Below are positions 33,616 through 43,244 of a DNA stretch of 64,000 bases, piece by piece. A model generated the notes under the pieces. The model made no database searches and had not been told where the DNA came from. It worked only from the letters and a program-made list of their open reading frames with translations. The DNA lies in NCBI RefSeq assembly GCF_009760925.1, contig NZ_VRLV01000001.1, positions 248,001-312,000 of the forward strand. Reading direction: 5' to 3'. The stretch is from Nonomuraea typhae (GTDB lineage Bacteria > Actinomycetota > Actinomycetes > Streptosporangiales > Streptosporangiaceae). Position 1 is the first letter of the stretch; every line of letters starts with the position of its first letter. The position numbers were made by a program, and so were the translations under genes.

Positions 33616-34719
33616 ATGGGCATCGAGAGACCCTTCTGGCGGGCGATCGCCGTCTTCCGCGTGGCGTCACTGGTCTACGCGGGCATCCTGCTCATCCAGC
33701 ACGACGGCTACGCCCGGCCCGCGCTCGGCTGGCTGGTCATCGGCCTCATGACCCTCTGGACCGCCGCCTCGATCTTCCTCTACTCCGTCGACGCGGTCCG
33801 CGGCTGGCCGCTCCTGGTCATCGACATGCTCGTCACCGTGGCCTGCCTGCTGGCCTCGCCGTACGCGCAGGGCCGGTTCCAGTTCGCCCAGGGCGTCATG
33901 CCCCTGCCCGCCACCTGGGTAGCCGCCCCCGTCCTCGCCTGGGCGGTCTACGGCGGCCGCCGCCTCGGCGCCGTCGGGGCCGCCATCGTCGCCGCGGCCG
34001 ACATCTGGCTGCGCGTCCGCACCCCCGGCGCCCCCGTCTACCTCAACGGCGCCGTGCTGCTGTTCCTGGCCGGCGTCGTCGTCGGCCACGTGGCCCGCCT
34101 GGCCAAGCAGGCCGAGGAACGCATGCAACGGGCCATCGAGATGGAAGCCGCCCAGCGTGAGCGCGACCGCCTGTCCCGCGGCATCCACGACTCGGTCCTG
34201 CAGGTCCTCGCCCTGGTTCAGCGCCGCGGCCAGGAGATAGGCGGCGAAGCGGCGGAACTCGGCCGCCTGGCCGGAGAGCAGGAGGCCGCCCTGCGCGACC
34301 TCATCTCCCTGCGCCCCGCCCCCTCCGGCGACCTGCGCACCCTGCTGACCAGGTACGGCTCGGCCACGGTGACGGTGTCCACCCCGGCCACCCCCATCGT
34401 CCTCCCCCCGGCCACCGCCGAGGAGGTGGCCGCCGCGGTCGGCGCCGCCCTGGACAACGTCCGCACCCACGTCGGCCCGGCCGCCCGCGCCTGGGTCCTC
34501 GCGGAAACGGAGGACGGCACGGTCATCGTCAGCGTCAGGGACGAGGGCGGCGGCATCCCGGAGGGCCGCCTGCGACAGGCCGAACGCGACGGCCGCCTGG
34601 GCGTGGCCCAGTCCATCAAGGGCCGCATCACCGACCTGGGCGGCACGGTTACCTATATAACGGCCCCGGGTGAGGGTACCGAGGTGGAAATCCGGATACC
34701 GATAGGTGGAGGTGCGTAA
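33616..34719 (+). CDS. macS: MacS-type sensor histidine kinase (DUF5931)
   Basis: A 367-residue kinase with about five N-terminal membrane helices (DUF5931, residues 1-160), a dimerisation helix containing the phospho-accepting histidine (RGIHDSVLQVL, near residue 194) and a HATPase domain (DEGGGIPEGRL, then GTEVEIRIP). The family partner is the NarL-type MacR. Here the regulator gene comes after an intervening Uma2 gene. MacSR-type systems act on morphology and antibiotic production in Streptomyces; the signal is unknown. Confidence 0.87.
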   Translation: MGIERPFWRAIAVFRVASLVYAGILLIQHDGYARPALGWLVIGLMTLWTAASIFLYSVDAVRGWPLLVIDMLVTVACLLASPYAQGRFQFAQGVMPLPATWVAAPVLAWAVYGGRRLGAVGAAIVAAADIWLRVRTPGAPVYLNGAVLLFLAGVVVGHVARLAKQAEERMQRAIEMEAAQRERDRLSRGIHDSVLQVLALVQRRGQEIGGEAAELGRLAGEQEAALRDLISLRPAPSGDLRTLLTRYGSATVTVSTPATPIVLPPATAEEVAAAVGAALDNVRTHVGPAARAWVLAETEDGTVIVSVRDEGGGIPEGRLRQAERDGRLGVAQSIKGRITDLGGTVTYITAPGEGTEVEIRIPIGGGA

Positions 34720-34757
34720 CATTGAGTAATCACCATGGAGAGGGAAAGGAGAGCCGG

Positions 34758-35342
34758 ATGAGCGTCGCTCCGATCCACGACTTCGGCCCCTACACCATTT
34801 ACGACCTGGACGCCATGCCAGATGAGGGCAAACGGTTCGAGCTTGAGGACGGATGGTTTCGCGAGTTGTCCCCCAGCACCTGGCACGACCATGCCGCAGA
34901 CCGCTTGAAGGATGTACTGAAGGACGCGGCGAGCAAGTCCGACGCCGCCATGTACATCGCGGGCGGATCCAACGACGTGGCAACTCCGGCAGGCGTCCGG
35001 AAACCCGATGTCTTCGTCATGAGCCGAGACGCTGCTCGCGCTTCGATCGAACGCAAGTCTCGGACGTTCTATTCGGGAGACATCCTCGTCATCGTCGAGG
35101 TGGTGTCAGTACGAAGCGGTAGCGAGCAGACCGACCGTGTCCGGAAGGTGCGGGAGTACGCGCAAGCGGGGATCCCGCAGTACTGGATCGTAGATCTGGA
35201 ACCCACACCGAAGATCGTCATTCTCGAGCTCGTGGAAGGCACATACCGCCTCGCCCGCGAAGCTAAGGCGGGACAGGAGTTCACCGGCGACTTCCCGTTC
35301 CCGTTCTCATTCGATCCCGGGACGATGACCGACCTAGAGTGA
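34758..35342 (+). CDS. Uma2 family nuclease (DUF820)
   Basis: A 194-residue protein of the Uma2 family, a PD-(D/E)XK nuclease fold. Catalytic candidates are in RKPDVFVMSRD and in ILVIVEVVS, then YAQAGIPQYWIVDLE. Cellular role is unknown; such genes spread widely in actinomycetes and cyanobacteria. The ATG at 34758 has AAGGAG 7 bases upstream. The gene is lower in GC than its neighbours and sits between a kinase and its regulator, 4 bases before the latter, which suggests insertion by transfer. Confidence 0.87.
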   Translation: MSVAPIHDFGPYTIYDLDAMPDEGKRFELEDGWFRELSPSTWHDHAADRLKDVLKDAASKSDAAMYIAGGSNDVATPAGVRKPDVFVMSRDAARASIERKSRTFYSGDILVIVEVVSVRSGSEQTDRVRKVREYAQAGIPQYWIVDLEPTPKIVILELVEGTYRLAREAKAGQEFTGDFPFPFSFDPGTMTDLE

Positions 35343-35346
35343 CCGC

Positions 35347-35994
35347 ATGGTGCGGGTGATGGTGGTCGACGACCATCCGATGTGGCGGGACGGCGTGGCC
35401 AGGGATCTGGCCGAGGCCGGGTACGACGTGGTCGCGGCCGTGGGGGAGGGGCGGCAGGCGGTCAGGGTGGCAGGGGCGGTGCGGCCCGAGGTCGTGGTGC
35501 TGGATCTGCAGCTGCCGGACCTGTCGGGGGCCGAGGTGGCGCGCGGGCTTCAGGCGCTGGAGGCGCCGCCCAGAGTGCTGGTGCTGTCGGCCAGCGCGGA
35601 GCAGGACGACGTGCTGGAGGCGGTCAAGGCGGGCGCCTCCGGGTATCTCGTGAAGTCCGCCTCGCGGGAGGAGTTCCTGGACGCCGTCCGGCGGACGGCC
35701 GAGGGGGATGCCGTCTTCACGCCGGGGCTGGCCGGGCTGGTGCTGGGGGAGTACCGGCGGCTGGCGGCGCAGCCGGACAAGGAGGAGGACGGGCGGCCCC
35801 GGCTGACCGATCGGGAGACCGAGGTGCTCCGGCTCGTGGCCAAGGGGCTCTCCTACCGGCAGGTGGCCGACCGGCTGGTCCTCTCGCACCGGACGGTGCA
35901 GAACCACGTCCAGAACACCCTCAACAAGCTTCAACTCCACAACCGGGTGGAGCTGGTCCGATACGCGATCGAGCAAGGTCTGGACGAGGACTAA
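35347..35994 (+). CDS. macR: NarL/FixJ family response regulator (MacR type)
   Basis: A 215-residue regulator. The receiver domain has the acidic pair in VVDDHPMWRDG, the phospho-accepting Asp in VVVLDLQLPD (near residue 54) and the Lys in YLVKSAS. A C-terminal LuxR-type HTH follows (LTDRETEVLRLVAKGLSYRQVADRL, and TVQNHVQN). It should be phosphorylated by the MacS-type kinase located one gene upstream. Confidence 0.9.
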   Translation: MVRVMVVDDHPMWRDGVARDLAEAGYDVVAAVGEGRQAVRVAGAVRPEVVVLDLQLPDLSGAEVARGLQALEAPPRVLVLSASAEQDDVLEAVKAGASGYLVKSASREEFLDAVRRTAEGDAVFTPGLAGLVLGEYRRLAAQPDKEEDGRPRLTDRETEVLRLVAKGLSYRQVADRLVLSHRTVQNHVQNTLNKLQLHNRVELVRYAIEQGLDED

Positions 35995-36036
35995 ACTCGA
36001 TGGGTCGGAAAGCACTGAAACCCGTGGAGGACCCCC

Positions 36037-37254
36037 ATGACGCTGGCCGCCCTGGGCGAGCCGTGCGTACTGCTCAAGCTGGGCGAGATCGTCCTCAAGG
36101 GCAAGAACCGCGAGCTGTTCGAACGCCGCCTGATCAACAACATCCGGACCGCGCTCCACGAGCTGGACATCAAGGTCGACGTGCGCAAGCGGCACGGCGT
36201 CATCGCGATCTTCCTGCCCGCCGGCGCCACCGTTGAGCAGGCGGAGGCCGTCGCCCGGCGGGTGGCCGACGTGCCGGGGCTCGTGTGGATCCACCGGGCC
36301 TGGCGGGTGGCCAAGGACCCGGACACCGTGGTCAAGGCGGGCCTGGAGCTGGTGCGCGAGAGTGAGCAGGTCGCGCGCAAGGCGACGTTCGCCGTGCGCT
36401 CCCGCCGGCGCGACAAGCGCTTCCCGCTGCGCTCCAACGAGCTCGACCGGCTCGTCGGCGGCGCCATCAACGACGAGTACGGCCTGCCCGTCGACCTGTC
36501 CAAGCCGGAGCTGACCCTCCACATCGAGGTGGACCGCGACGAGGTGTTCGTCTTCACCGACGGGCTGCCGGGCCAGGGCGGCCTGCCGGTCGGCTCCAGC
36601 GGGCGGGCGCTGGTGCTGATGTCCGGCGGCATCGACTCGCCGGTGGCCGCCTACCGGATGATGCGCCGCGGGCTGCACGTGGACTTCCTGCACTTCTCCG
36701 GCATCCCCTTCACCACCACCGAGTCGATCTACAAGGCGTACGCGCTGGTGCGCAAGCTGGACCGGTTCCAGAGCAACTCGCGGCTGTGGGTGGTGCCGTT
36801 CGGCAAGGCGCAGCAGTCCATCCGCAACTCCGGCCAGGACCGCCTGGCCGTCATCGCCCAGCGGCGGCTCATGCTGAAGACCGCCGAGGAGGTGGCGCAC
36901 CGCATCCGCGCCGCCGCCCTGGTCACCGGTGACGCGCTCGGCCAGGTCTCCTCCCAGACCCTGGCCAACATCACCGCCCAGGACCACGCCGTGGACCTGC
37001 CGATCCTGCGCCCGCTGGTCGGCTGGGACAAGACCGAGATCATGGCCGAGGCCCGCCGCATCGGCACGCTGGCCATCTCCGAGCTGCCCGACGAGGACTG
37101 CTGCTCCCTCCTGGCGCCCAAGCGGGCCGAGACCCGGGCCAAGATCGAGGACCTCAAGCAGATCGAGAAGCGCCTCGACGCCGAGGAACTCGCCGTGCAG
37201 CTGGCCGACTCCATCCAGGAGTACACCCTCGAAGGCGTCGCTCCGGCCTCCTGA
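36037..37254 (+). CDS. thiI: tRNA 4-thiouridine synthase ThiI
   Basis: A 405-residue enzyme that adenylates and thiolates U8 of tRNA, and in some bacteria supports thiazole synthesis. An N-terminal ferredoxin-like plus THUMP region (about 1-170) is followed by the PP-loop motif SGGIDSPVA (196-204). Adjacent cysteines in DEDCCSLL (near 353) correspond to the conserved disulfide cysteine region. There is no rhodanese domain, so sulfur would come directly from a cysteine desulfurase. It stands alone after the response regulator. Confidence 0.92.
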   Translation: MTLAALGEPCVLLKLGEIVLKGKNRELFERRLINNIRTALHELDIKVDVRKRHGVIAIFLPAGATVEQAEAVARRVADVPGLVWIHRAWRVAKDPDTVVKAGLELVRESEQVARKATFAVRSRRRDKRFPLRSNELDRLVGGAINDEYGLPVDLSKPELTLHIEVDRDEVFVFTDGLPGQGGLPVGSSGRALVLMSGGIDSPVAAYRMMRRGLHVDFLHFSGIPFTTTESIYKAYALVRKLDRFQSNSRLWVVPFGKAQQSIRNSGQDRLAVIAQRRLMLKTAEEVAHRIRAAALVTGDALGQVSSQTLANITAQDHAVDLPILRPLVGWDKTEIMAEARRIGTLAISELPDEDCCSLLAPKRAETRAKIEDLKQIEKRLDAEELAVQLADSIQEYTLEGVAPAS

Positions 37255-37296
37255 GGGGTACGGCGCGGCGTCGCTGTACCCCTCGCGGAAAGCCCA

Positions 37297-38328
37297 TCAG
37301 GCGGTCAGCGTGCCCGCGGGCGTGCGGCCGAGCAGCGGCGGGAAGTCGCGCATGACCCCGGCCAGCAGCTCGAGGTCGCCGTCCACCAGCGCCTGCGGGC
37401 CGTCGACCAGGGCCTGCTCGGGGTGCGCGTGGACGTCGATGATGACGCCGTCGGCCCCGGCGCCGATCGCCGCGCGAGTCAGCGGGAGCACCAGGTCGCG
37501 GTGGCCGCCCGAGTGCGACGGGTCGACGATGACCGGCAGATGCGACAGGCGCTGGGCGACCGGGACGGCCGAGACGTCGAGCGTGTTGCGGGTGGCGGTC
37601 TCGAAGGTGCGGATGCCGCGCTCGCACAGCACGATGTCGAGGTTGCCGCGCTGGGCGATGTACTCGGCGGCCATCAGCCACTCCTCGATGGTGGCGCTCA
37701 TGCCGCGCTTCAGCATGACCGGCCGGCCCGCCGCGCCGACGGCCTGCAGCAGCGCGAAGTTCTGCGCGTTGCGGGTGCCCACCTGCAGCATGTCGGCGTA
37801 GGAGGCGACCAGATCGACGTCGTGGGCGTCCACCACCTCGGTCACCACCGGCAGGCCCGTCTCCTCGCGCACCTCGGCCAGGATGCGCAGGCCGGCCTCG
37901 CCGAGCCCCTGGAAGGCGTACGGCGAGGTGCGCGGCTTGAAGGCGCCGCCCCGCAGCAGCGTCGCCCCGGCCTTCCTGGCCATGAGCGCGGCCTCCAGCG
38001 TCTGCTGCGGCGTCTCCACCGCGCACGGCCCGGCGATCAGCGTCACCGTGTCCGGGCCGATCGGCACCCCGCCCACGTGCACGGTGGAGCGTTCCGGATG
38101 GTTCTCCCGGCTGACCAGCTTGTACGGCGTGGACACGCGCACCACGTCCCGCACCCCGGGCATGCCGCGCAGGTTGCCCTGGTCGAGCTGTGTGACGTCG
38201 CCGACCAGGCCGACGATCGTCCGCTGCACGCCACGGCTCACGAACGCCTCCACCCCGGCCGCCTCCACGAGCGCGAGGATCGAGGCGAGGTCGTTTCCGG
38301 TGGCCTCCGGGCCCATCACGATGACCAT
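37297..38328 (-). CDS. aroF: 3-deoxy-7-phosphoheptulonate synthase (type I-beta, regulated)
   Basis: A 343-residue DAHP synthase joining phosphoenolpyruvate and erythrose 4-phosphate in the first step of aromatic amino acid synthesis. An N-terminal ferredoxin-like domain (about 1-75) of the kind that senses Tyr or Phe in Thermotoga precedes the barrel. Metal-site and substrate blocks are clear: LIAGPCAVE, RGGAFKPRTSPYAFQG, LKRGMSATIEEWL and VDPSHSGGHR. GGGAG lies 8 bases before the ATG. Expression is preceded by an attenuator with a Phe/Trp/Tyr leader peptide, so both enzyme and transcript are probably controlled by aromatic amino acids. Confidence 0.93.
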   Translation of the reverse strand: MVIVMGPEATGNDLASILALVEAAGVEAFVSRGVQRTIVGLVGDVTQLDQGNLRGMPGVRDVVRVSTPYKLVSRENHPERSTVHVGGVPIGPDTVTLIAGPCAVETPQQTLEAALMARKAGATLLRGGAFKPRTSPYAFQGLGEAGLRILAEVREETGLPVVTEVVDAHDVDLVASYADMLQVGTRNAQNFALLQAVGAAGRPVMLKRGMSATIEEWLMAAEYIAQRGNLDIVLCERGIRTFETATRNTLDVSAVPVAQRLSHLPVIVDPSHSGGHRDLVLPLTRAAIGAGADGVIIDVHAHPEQALVDGPQALVDGDLELLAGVMRDFPPLLGRTPAGTLTA

Positions 38329-38351
38329 GCTGATGTCTCCCTTGAAACGCG

Positions 38352-38384
38352 AAAAGGCCCCGGGTCCTTGACGGACCCGGGGCC
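38352..38384 (-). terminator. Attenuator terminator of aroF
   Basis: On the minus strand GGCCCCGGGTCC (38384-38373) and GGACCCGGGGCC (38367-38356) form a perfect 12-base stem with a 5-base loop, followed by TTTT. It stands between the leader peptide and aroF, 24 bases before the aroF start. This is one of the few hairpins here with a true U-tract. Confidence 0.85.
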
Positions 38385-38403
38385 TCTCGCTCGTCTGTGT
38401 CTG

Positions 38404-38475
38404 CTAGCGCAGCGCCACATGGCGATCGGTCCTCACGGGTCCGTCGCCATACCAAAACAGGAACGCGGTGCGCAT
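38404..38475 (-). CDS. Aromatic leader peptide of the aroF attenuator
   Basis: A 23-codon reading frame encodes MRTAFLFWYGDGPVRTDRHV and three more residues, with Phe5, Phe7, Trp8 and Tyr9 clustered. It ends 20 bases before the terminator stem. A pause hairpin can form between ATGGCGA and TCGCCAT (38450-38419 on the minus strand), and GACGGACCC (38445-38437) is fully complementary to GGGTCCGTC in the terminator's 5' arm and loop, a possible antiterminator. A TAACAT -10 box (38489-38484) lies 8 bases before the ATG, implying a leaderless transcript. Confidence 0.8.
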   Translation of the reverse strand: MRTAFLFWYGDGPVRTDRHVALR

Positions 38476-38542
38476 AGCCCGCAATGTTAGCGCATTCCCA
38501 CCCGGCGGCGTGCCGGCGATCGGGCGATGACAGGATGGCCGA

Positions 38543-39145
38543 ATGAACGACGAGGAGTCGCGCCTGCCCCCAGGCCAGTACGTACCGCGCGGCCGGCCCG
38601 TCATCCACTACGGCCGGGTCCCCCAGTTCCGGCCCGCGACCTGGGACTTCCGCGTCTTCGGCGACACCGAGTCCGGTGAGACGCACCGCTTCACCTGGCC
38701 GGAGCTGGAGAAGCTGCCGCGCACCAGCGTGCTCGCCGACTTCCACTGCGTCACCAAGTTCTCGATCATGGGCAACGAGTGGCGCGGGTTCAGCCCGCTG
38801 GAGATCCTCGCGCTCGCCCCTCCCGCCGACGGGGTGAACCACGTCATGATCTGGGCGGAGTACGGCTACAGCGCCAACGTCAGGATGACCGACTTCACCG
38901 CGCCGGGCACGTTGTTCGTCACCGAACTCGACGACAAGCCCATCACCCCGGAACGCGGCTACCCCCTGCGCGTCGTGGTGCCGCACCTGTACGCGTGGAA
39001 GAGCGTCAAATGGGTGCGCAGCATCGAGTACCTCAGCGAGGACCGCCGCGGTTTCTGGGAGGAACGCGGCTACCACAACGTGGCCGATCCGTGGCGAGAG
39101 CAGCGCTACTCCTACCAAGAGGAACCGGGCGAGGGCCCACCGTAA
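38543..39145 (+). CDS. Sulfite oxidase-like molybdopterin oxidoreductase
   Basis: A 200-residue protein of the sulfite oxidase/MsrP molybdopterin fold. Cys69 in LADFHCVTKFS is the expected molybdenum ligand, and the block TPERGYPLRVVVPHLYAWKSVKWVRSIEY is characteristic. It has no Tat signal and no dimerisation domain, so it is probably cytoplasmic, unlike MsrP. No membrane partner is adjacent and the substrate is unknown. It diverges from the aroF attenuator with little space. Confidence 0.88.
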   Translation: MNDEESRLPPGQYVPRGRPVIHYGRVPQFRPATWDFRVFGDTESGETHRFTWPELEKLPRTSVLADFHCVTKFSIMGNEWRGFSPLEILALAPPADGVNHVMIWAEYGYSANVRMTDFTAPGTLFVTELDDKPITPERGYPLRVVVPHLYAWKSVKWVRSIEYLSEDRRGFWEERGYHNVADPWREQRYSYQEEPGEGPP

Positions 39146-39211
39146 CGATTCCGCCCGAACTCCATGGCGTTTCCGCCCGGACACCCCGCGTGACGGGCTA
39201 CGGTTTCCCGC

Positions 39212-40348
<1,137 letters not shown>

Positions 40349-40414
40349 TCAAATCTTTACCTGCCGTAGGCGTGTCGCTTGTGAGCTGGGCGTTCTTGCG
40401 GCAGCGTGGACGGC

Positions 40415-41155
40415 ATGCTACGCGTTCTGGCCGTTGACGACGAGGTGCCCGCCCTGGAAGAGCTGGCCTACCTGCTGCGCCAGGACAGCAGAGTGGAGCA
40501 GGTTTTCACCGCCGCCGACGGGGTCACGGCCCTGCAGGACATGGTGCAGATGATCGGCGCGGGCGAGCGGCTGGACGCCGTCTTCCTCGACATCCGCATG
40601 CCCGGCCTCGACGGGCTCGATCTGGCCCGGCTCATCGGCGGCTTCCCCAGCCCGCCGCGCCTGGTGTTCGTCACCGCCCACGACGACTGCGCGGTGCAGG
40701 CGTTCGAGCTGGAGGCGGTCGACTACCTCCTCAAGCCCGTGCGCGTGGACCGGCTGGCCGAGGCGGTGCGCAGGCTGGACGCGGCCTCCGCGCCGCCCGA
40801 CGAATGCGGGCCGGACGACGTCATCCCCGTCGAGCTGGGCGGTGTCACCCGCTTCGTGCCGCAGCAGGCCGTCTGGTTCGCCGAGGCGAAGGGCGACTAC
40901 GTCCGCCTGCACACCGTGGACGGCAGTTACCTCGTGCGCATGTCGCTGGCGGCGCTCGAACGCCGTTGGGCGGGCGCCGGGTTCATCCGCGTGCACCGCA
41001 GCACGCTCGTCTCCGCCCGGCACGTCAGCGAGCTGCGGTTCGAGGGCGGCAAGGTGATGCTCACCGTCGGCACCGAGACCCTGCCCGTCAGCCGCCGCCA
41101 CACCCGGCAGGTCCGCGAGCAACTCGTCAACCAGCACAGGAGCATGCCGTCGTGA
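40415..41155 (+). CDS. LytTR family response regulator
   Basis: A 246-residue regulator with a receiver domain (VDDEVPALEEL; phospho-accepting Asp in AVFLDIRMPGLDG; Lys in YLLKPV) and a C-terminal LytTR DNA-binding domain (AEAKGDYVRLHTVDGSYLVR, and FIRVHRSTLVSARHV). A GTG 9 bases upstream is an alternative start. Its stop overlaps the next gene's GTG. It should activate the symporter genes and possibly itself. Confidence 0.9.
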   Translation: MLRVLAVDDEVPALEELAYLLRQDSRVEQVFTAADGVTALQDMVQMIGAGERLDAVFLDIRMPGLDGLDLARLIGGFPSPPRLVFVTAHDDCAVQAFELEAVDYLLKPVRVDRLAEAVRRLDAASAPPDECGPDDVIPVELGGVTRFVPQQAVWFAEAKGDYVRLHTVDGSYLVRMSLAALERRWAGAGFIRVHRSTLVSARHVSELRFEGGKVMLTVGTETLPVSRRHTRQVREQLVNQHRSMPS

Positions 41156-41463
41156 GTGAGCGCCGGGTCCTCGTCGCCCGCCGGCCCGCCGCCGTCGCCC
41201 GCGCCGGCCGCGGCGCCTTCACCCCGTCCGCCGGTACGGCCCGCGACGCCGAGACCCGCGTGGTCATGCGGCGGCAGTTGTCGGTGGCGGCCGTGACGCT
41301 CGCGATGGCGCTGGGCGTGCTGGCCGGGGTTCCGGTGCTGGCCGCCGGGGTCGGTGACGCGTGGTGGTGGGTGGCGGCGTCGGTGGGGGTTCAGCCGCTG
41401 TGGGTGCTGCTGGCCGTCCTCCAGCTCAGAGGCGCGGAGCGGGCGGAACGAGCGGGGAGGTGA
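41152..41463 (+). CDS. Small two-helix membrane protein upstream of symporter
   Basis: A 103-residue protein with a basic N-terminal half and two C-terminal membrane helices (about 45-66 and 72-92). It overlaps the regulator stop and the symporter start with GTGA junctions, so the three are translated together. Position and topology match the small DUF485-like partners that accompany acetate-type symporters, though the sequence match is weak. Confidence 0.75.
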   Translation: MSERRVLVARRPAAVARAGRGAFTPSAGTARDAETRVVMRRQLSVAAVTLAMALGVLAGVPVLAAGVGDAWWWVAASVGVQPLWVLLAVLQLRGAERAERAGR

Positions 41464-42926
41464 CCGGCGCGGCGCTGGCCGGGGCGGCCTGCGTGCTGGT
41501 GCTGGCGGTGCTGGCCGGGAACGTGCGGGCGCGCCATTACACCAGCGTGGCGGACTTCTACGTGGCGGCGCGGGCGGTGCGGCCGTGGCGCAACGGGGCG
41601 GCGATCGCGGGCGAGTTCACCTCCGCGGCGGTCTGCCTGGGGATGGCGGGGCTGATCGTCACGCACGGCGGGCCGATGGTGTGGTACCCCGCCGGGGCGG
41701 CGGCCGGGTTCGTGGTCGTGCTGGCGCTGGTGGTGGCGCCGCTGCGGCGCTCGGGGACGTTCACCTTGCCGGACTTCGCGCAGTGGCGGCTGGGGCGGGC
41801 GTGGTTGCGCCGGTTCACGACCTGCTGGGTGCTGGGGATCGGGCTGCTGTTCCTGGTGGCGCAGTTTCACGCGGCGGGGGCGGTGACGGCGTTGCTGACC
41901 GGGTTACCCGCCTGGGCCGGCTGGCTGGCGGTGGCGGGGGCGGCCGCGGGGGTGGCGCTGGCCGGGGGGATGCGGAGCGTCACCGGCGTGCAGGCGGCGC
42001 AGTTCTGGGTGAAGCTCGTGGCCTTCGTCGGCGTGGGGCTGGTCCTGTGGTGCACCTGGCGGTGCGGCCGGGTGGAGGCCGGGCTGCCGGGGTTCGCGGG
42101 CTATGGGCAGGGGGATCAGTCGTTGCCCGGGGTGCTGGCGGTGCTGCTGGCCTGCGCGCTCGGGACGATGGGGCTGCCGCAGGTGGTGGTCCGGGTCTAT
42201 GCCAGCCGCGACGGGCGGGGGGCGCGGCGGTCCATCGTGGCGGCCCAGGTGCTGCTGGGGGTGTTCTTCCTGGTGCCGCCGTTGTACGGGATCCTCGGGC
42301 GGGTGCACCTGCCCGGGACGGGCGGGCAGGAGGTCGTGCTGCTGCTGCCGTCCAGGATGGTGCCGGGCGTGGCCGGCGATCTGCTGACCGGGCTCCTGTC
42401 GGCGGGCGCCTTCGCCGCCTTCCTGGCCACGTCGTGCGGGGTGCTGGGGGCGGTGTCCGGGGCGGTGTCGGCCTGCGTGACCAGGGCCGGGCCCGGCCCC
42501 TTCCGGGCGACGCTGGTGGCCGTGTGCGGGCTGGCGCTGGTCCTGACGGCGGTGACGACGCCCGCCGGATCGGTGGAGCTGGTGCTGACGGCCTTCTCGT
42601 TGTCGGCCGCCACGTTCTGCCCGCTGCTCGTGCTGGGCATCTGGTGGCGGAGGCTGACGGATGCCGGGGTGGCGGGCGGGTTCCTGGCGGGCGGGGGCTC
42701 GGCGGCAGTGCTTGCGGGGCTCGAATGGGTGGGTGTGAATGCGGGGGTCCCGCTGGCCGTGGCCGTGCCGCTGGGATTCGCCGCGATGGTCATGATTTCC
42801 CTGCTCACACCGGGTCGGATCCCCCGGGACGTGGCCTCGATGATGGCCCGGATGCACCTGCCCGAGTCCTCCGCAGGCCCCTTGATCGACCGCTTGTCGC
42901 GCGAGACCGACCGCTCGGCCTTCTGA
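41460..42926 (+). CDS. Sodium:solute symporter (acetate/pyruvate type)
   Basis: A 488-residue SSS-family transporter with about 13 membrane helices. Family features include RHYTSVADFYVAARAVRPWRNGAAIAGEFTSAA near the N-terminus, GGMRSVTGVQAAQFWVKL and GTMGLPQVVVRVYASRD. These are closest to cation/acetate symporters (ActP). It is the end of an overlapping operon behind a LytS/LytT pair, an arrangement like the pyruvate-responsive systems of enterobacteria, so a short-chain carboxylate is the expected substrate. Confidence 0.88.
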   Translation: MTGAALAGAACVLVLAVLAGNVRARHYTSVADFYVAARAVRPWRNGAAIAGEFTSAAVCLGMAGLIVTHGGPMVWYPAGAAAGFVVVLALVVAPLRRSGTFTLPDFAQWRLGRAWLRRFTTCWVLGIGLLFLVAQFHAAGAVTALLTGLPAWAGWLAVAGAAAGVALAGGMRSVTGVQAAQFWVKLVAFVGVGLVLWCTWRCGRVEAGLPGFAGYGQGDQSLPGVLAVLLACALGTMGLPQVVVRVYASRDGRGARRSIVAAQVLLGVFFLVPPLYGILGRVHLPGTGGQEVVLLLPSRMVPGVAGDLLTGLLSAGAFAAFLATSCGVLGAVSGAVSACVTRAGPGPFRATLVAVCGLALVLTAVTTPAGSVELVLTAFSLSAATFCPLLVLGIWWRRLTDAGVAGGFLAGGGSAAVLAGLEWVGVNAGVPLAVAVPLGFAAMVMISLLTPGRIPRDVASMMARMHLPESSAGPLIDRLSRETDRSAF

Positions 42927-43244
42927 CACGCTCCGTATATCGATGACTACAGACCGTTCAACGAGCTGTCCGTAAACGGGGTTACGACCACAAGATCGCA
43001 ACCGTAGGGTTGCGGCATCGAAAAGCCACTCCGCCGCATTGGGGGGGACGAGCCGCAAGGCTCACGACAGGCCTGATGCGACGGATTCACGGTGACCTCC
43101 GCAGGTCACCACGGCCGTCGGGCCCTCGACCGGGGGGTGGGGCCCGCCAGCCGGCAGAAGGAGGGGGCGCCCGCTGCCGCCGTGAAAACGGACCGCGATC
43201 CGGCCTTACGGGGGCGGCCGGATCGCGCGAGCGGGCGCCCCGCC
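42927..43244. other. Structured 318-bp intergenic region
   Basis: No gene is supported between the symporter and the convergent reductase gene. It holds a series of hairpins: CGCAACC/GGTTGCG (42997-43014), GAGCC/GGCTC near 43050, GGTGACCT-CCGC-AGGTCACC (43091-43110), and a large nested structure at 43164-43241 listed separately. A small RNA is possible but no promoter was assigned. Confidence 0.5.
43164..43241. terminator. Nested double hairpin after the reductase gene
   Basis: Outer 12-base arms GGGGCGCCCGCT (43164-43175) and AGCGGGCGCCCC (43230-43241) enclose inner 12-base arms CGCGATCCGGCC (43194-43205) and GGCCGGATCGCG (43216-43227). It begins 4 bases from the reductase stop codon and could terminate both convergent genes. 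Confidence 0.7.
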
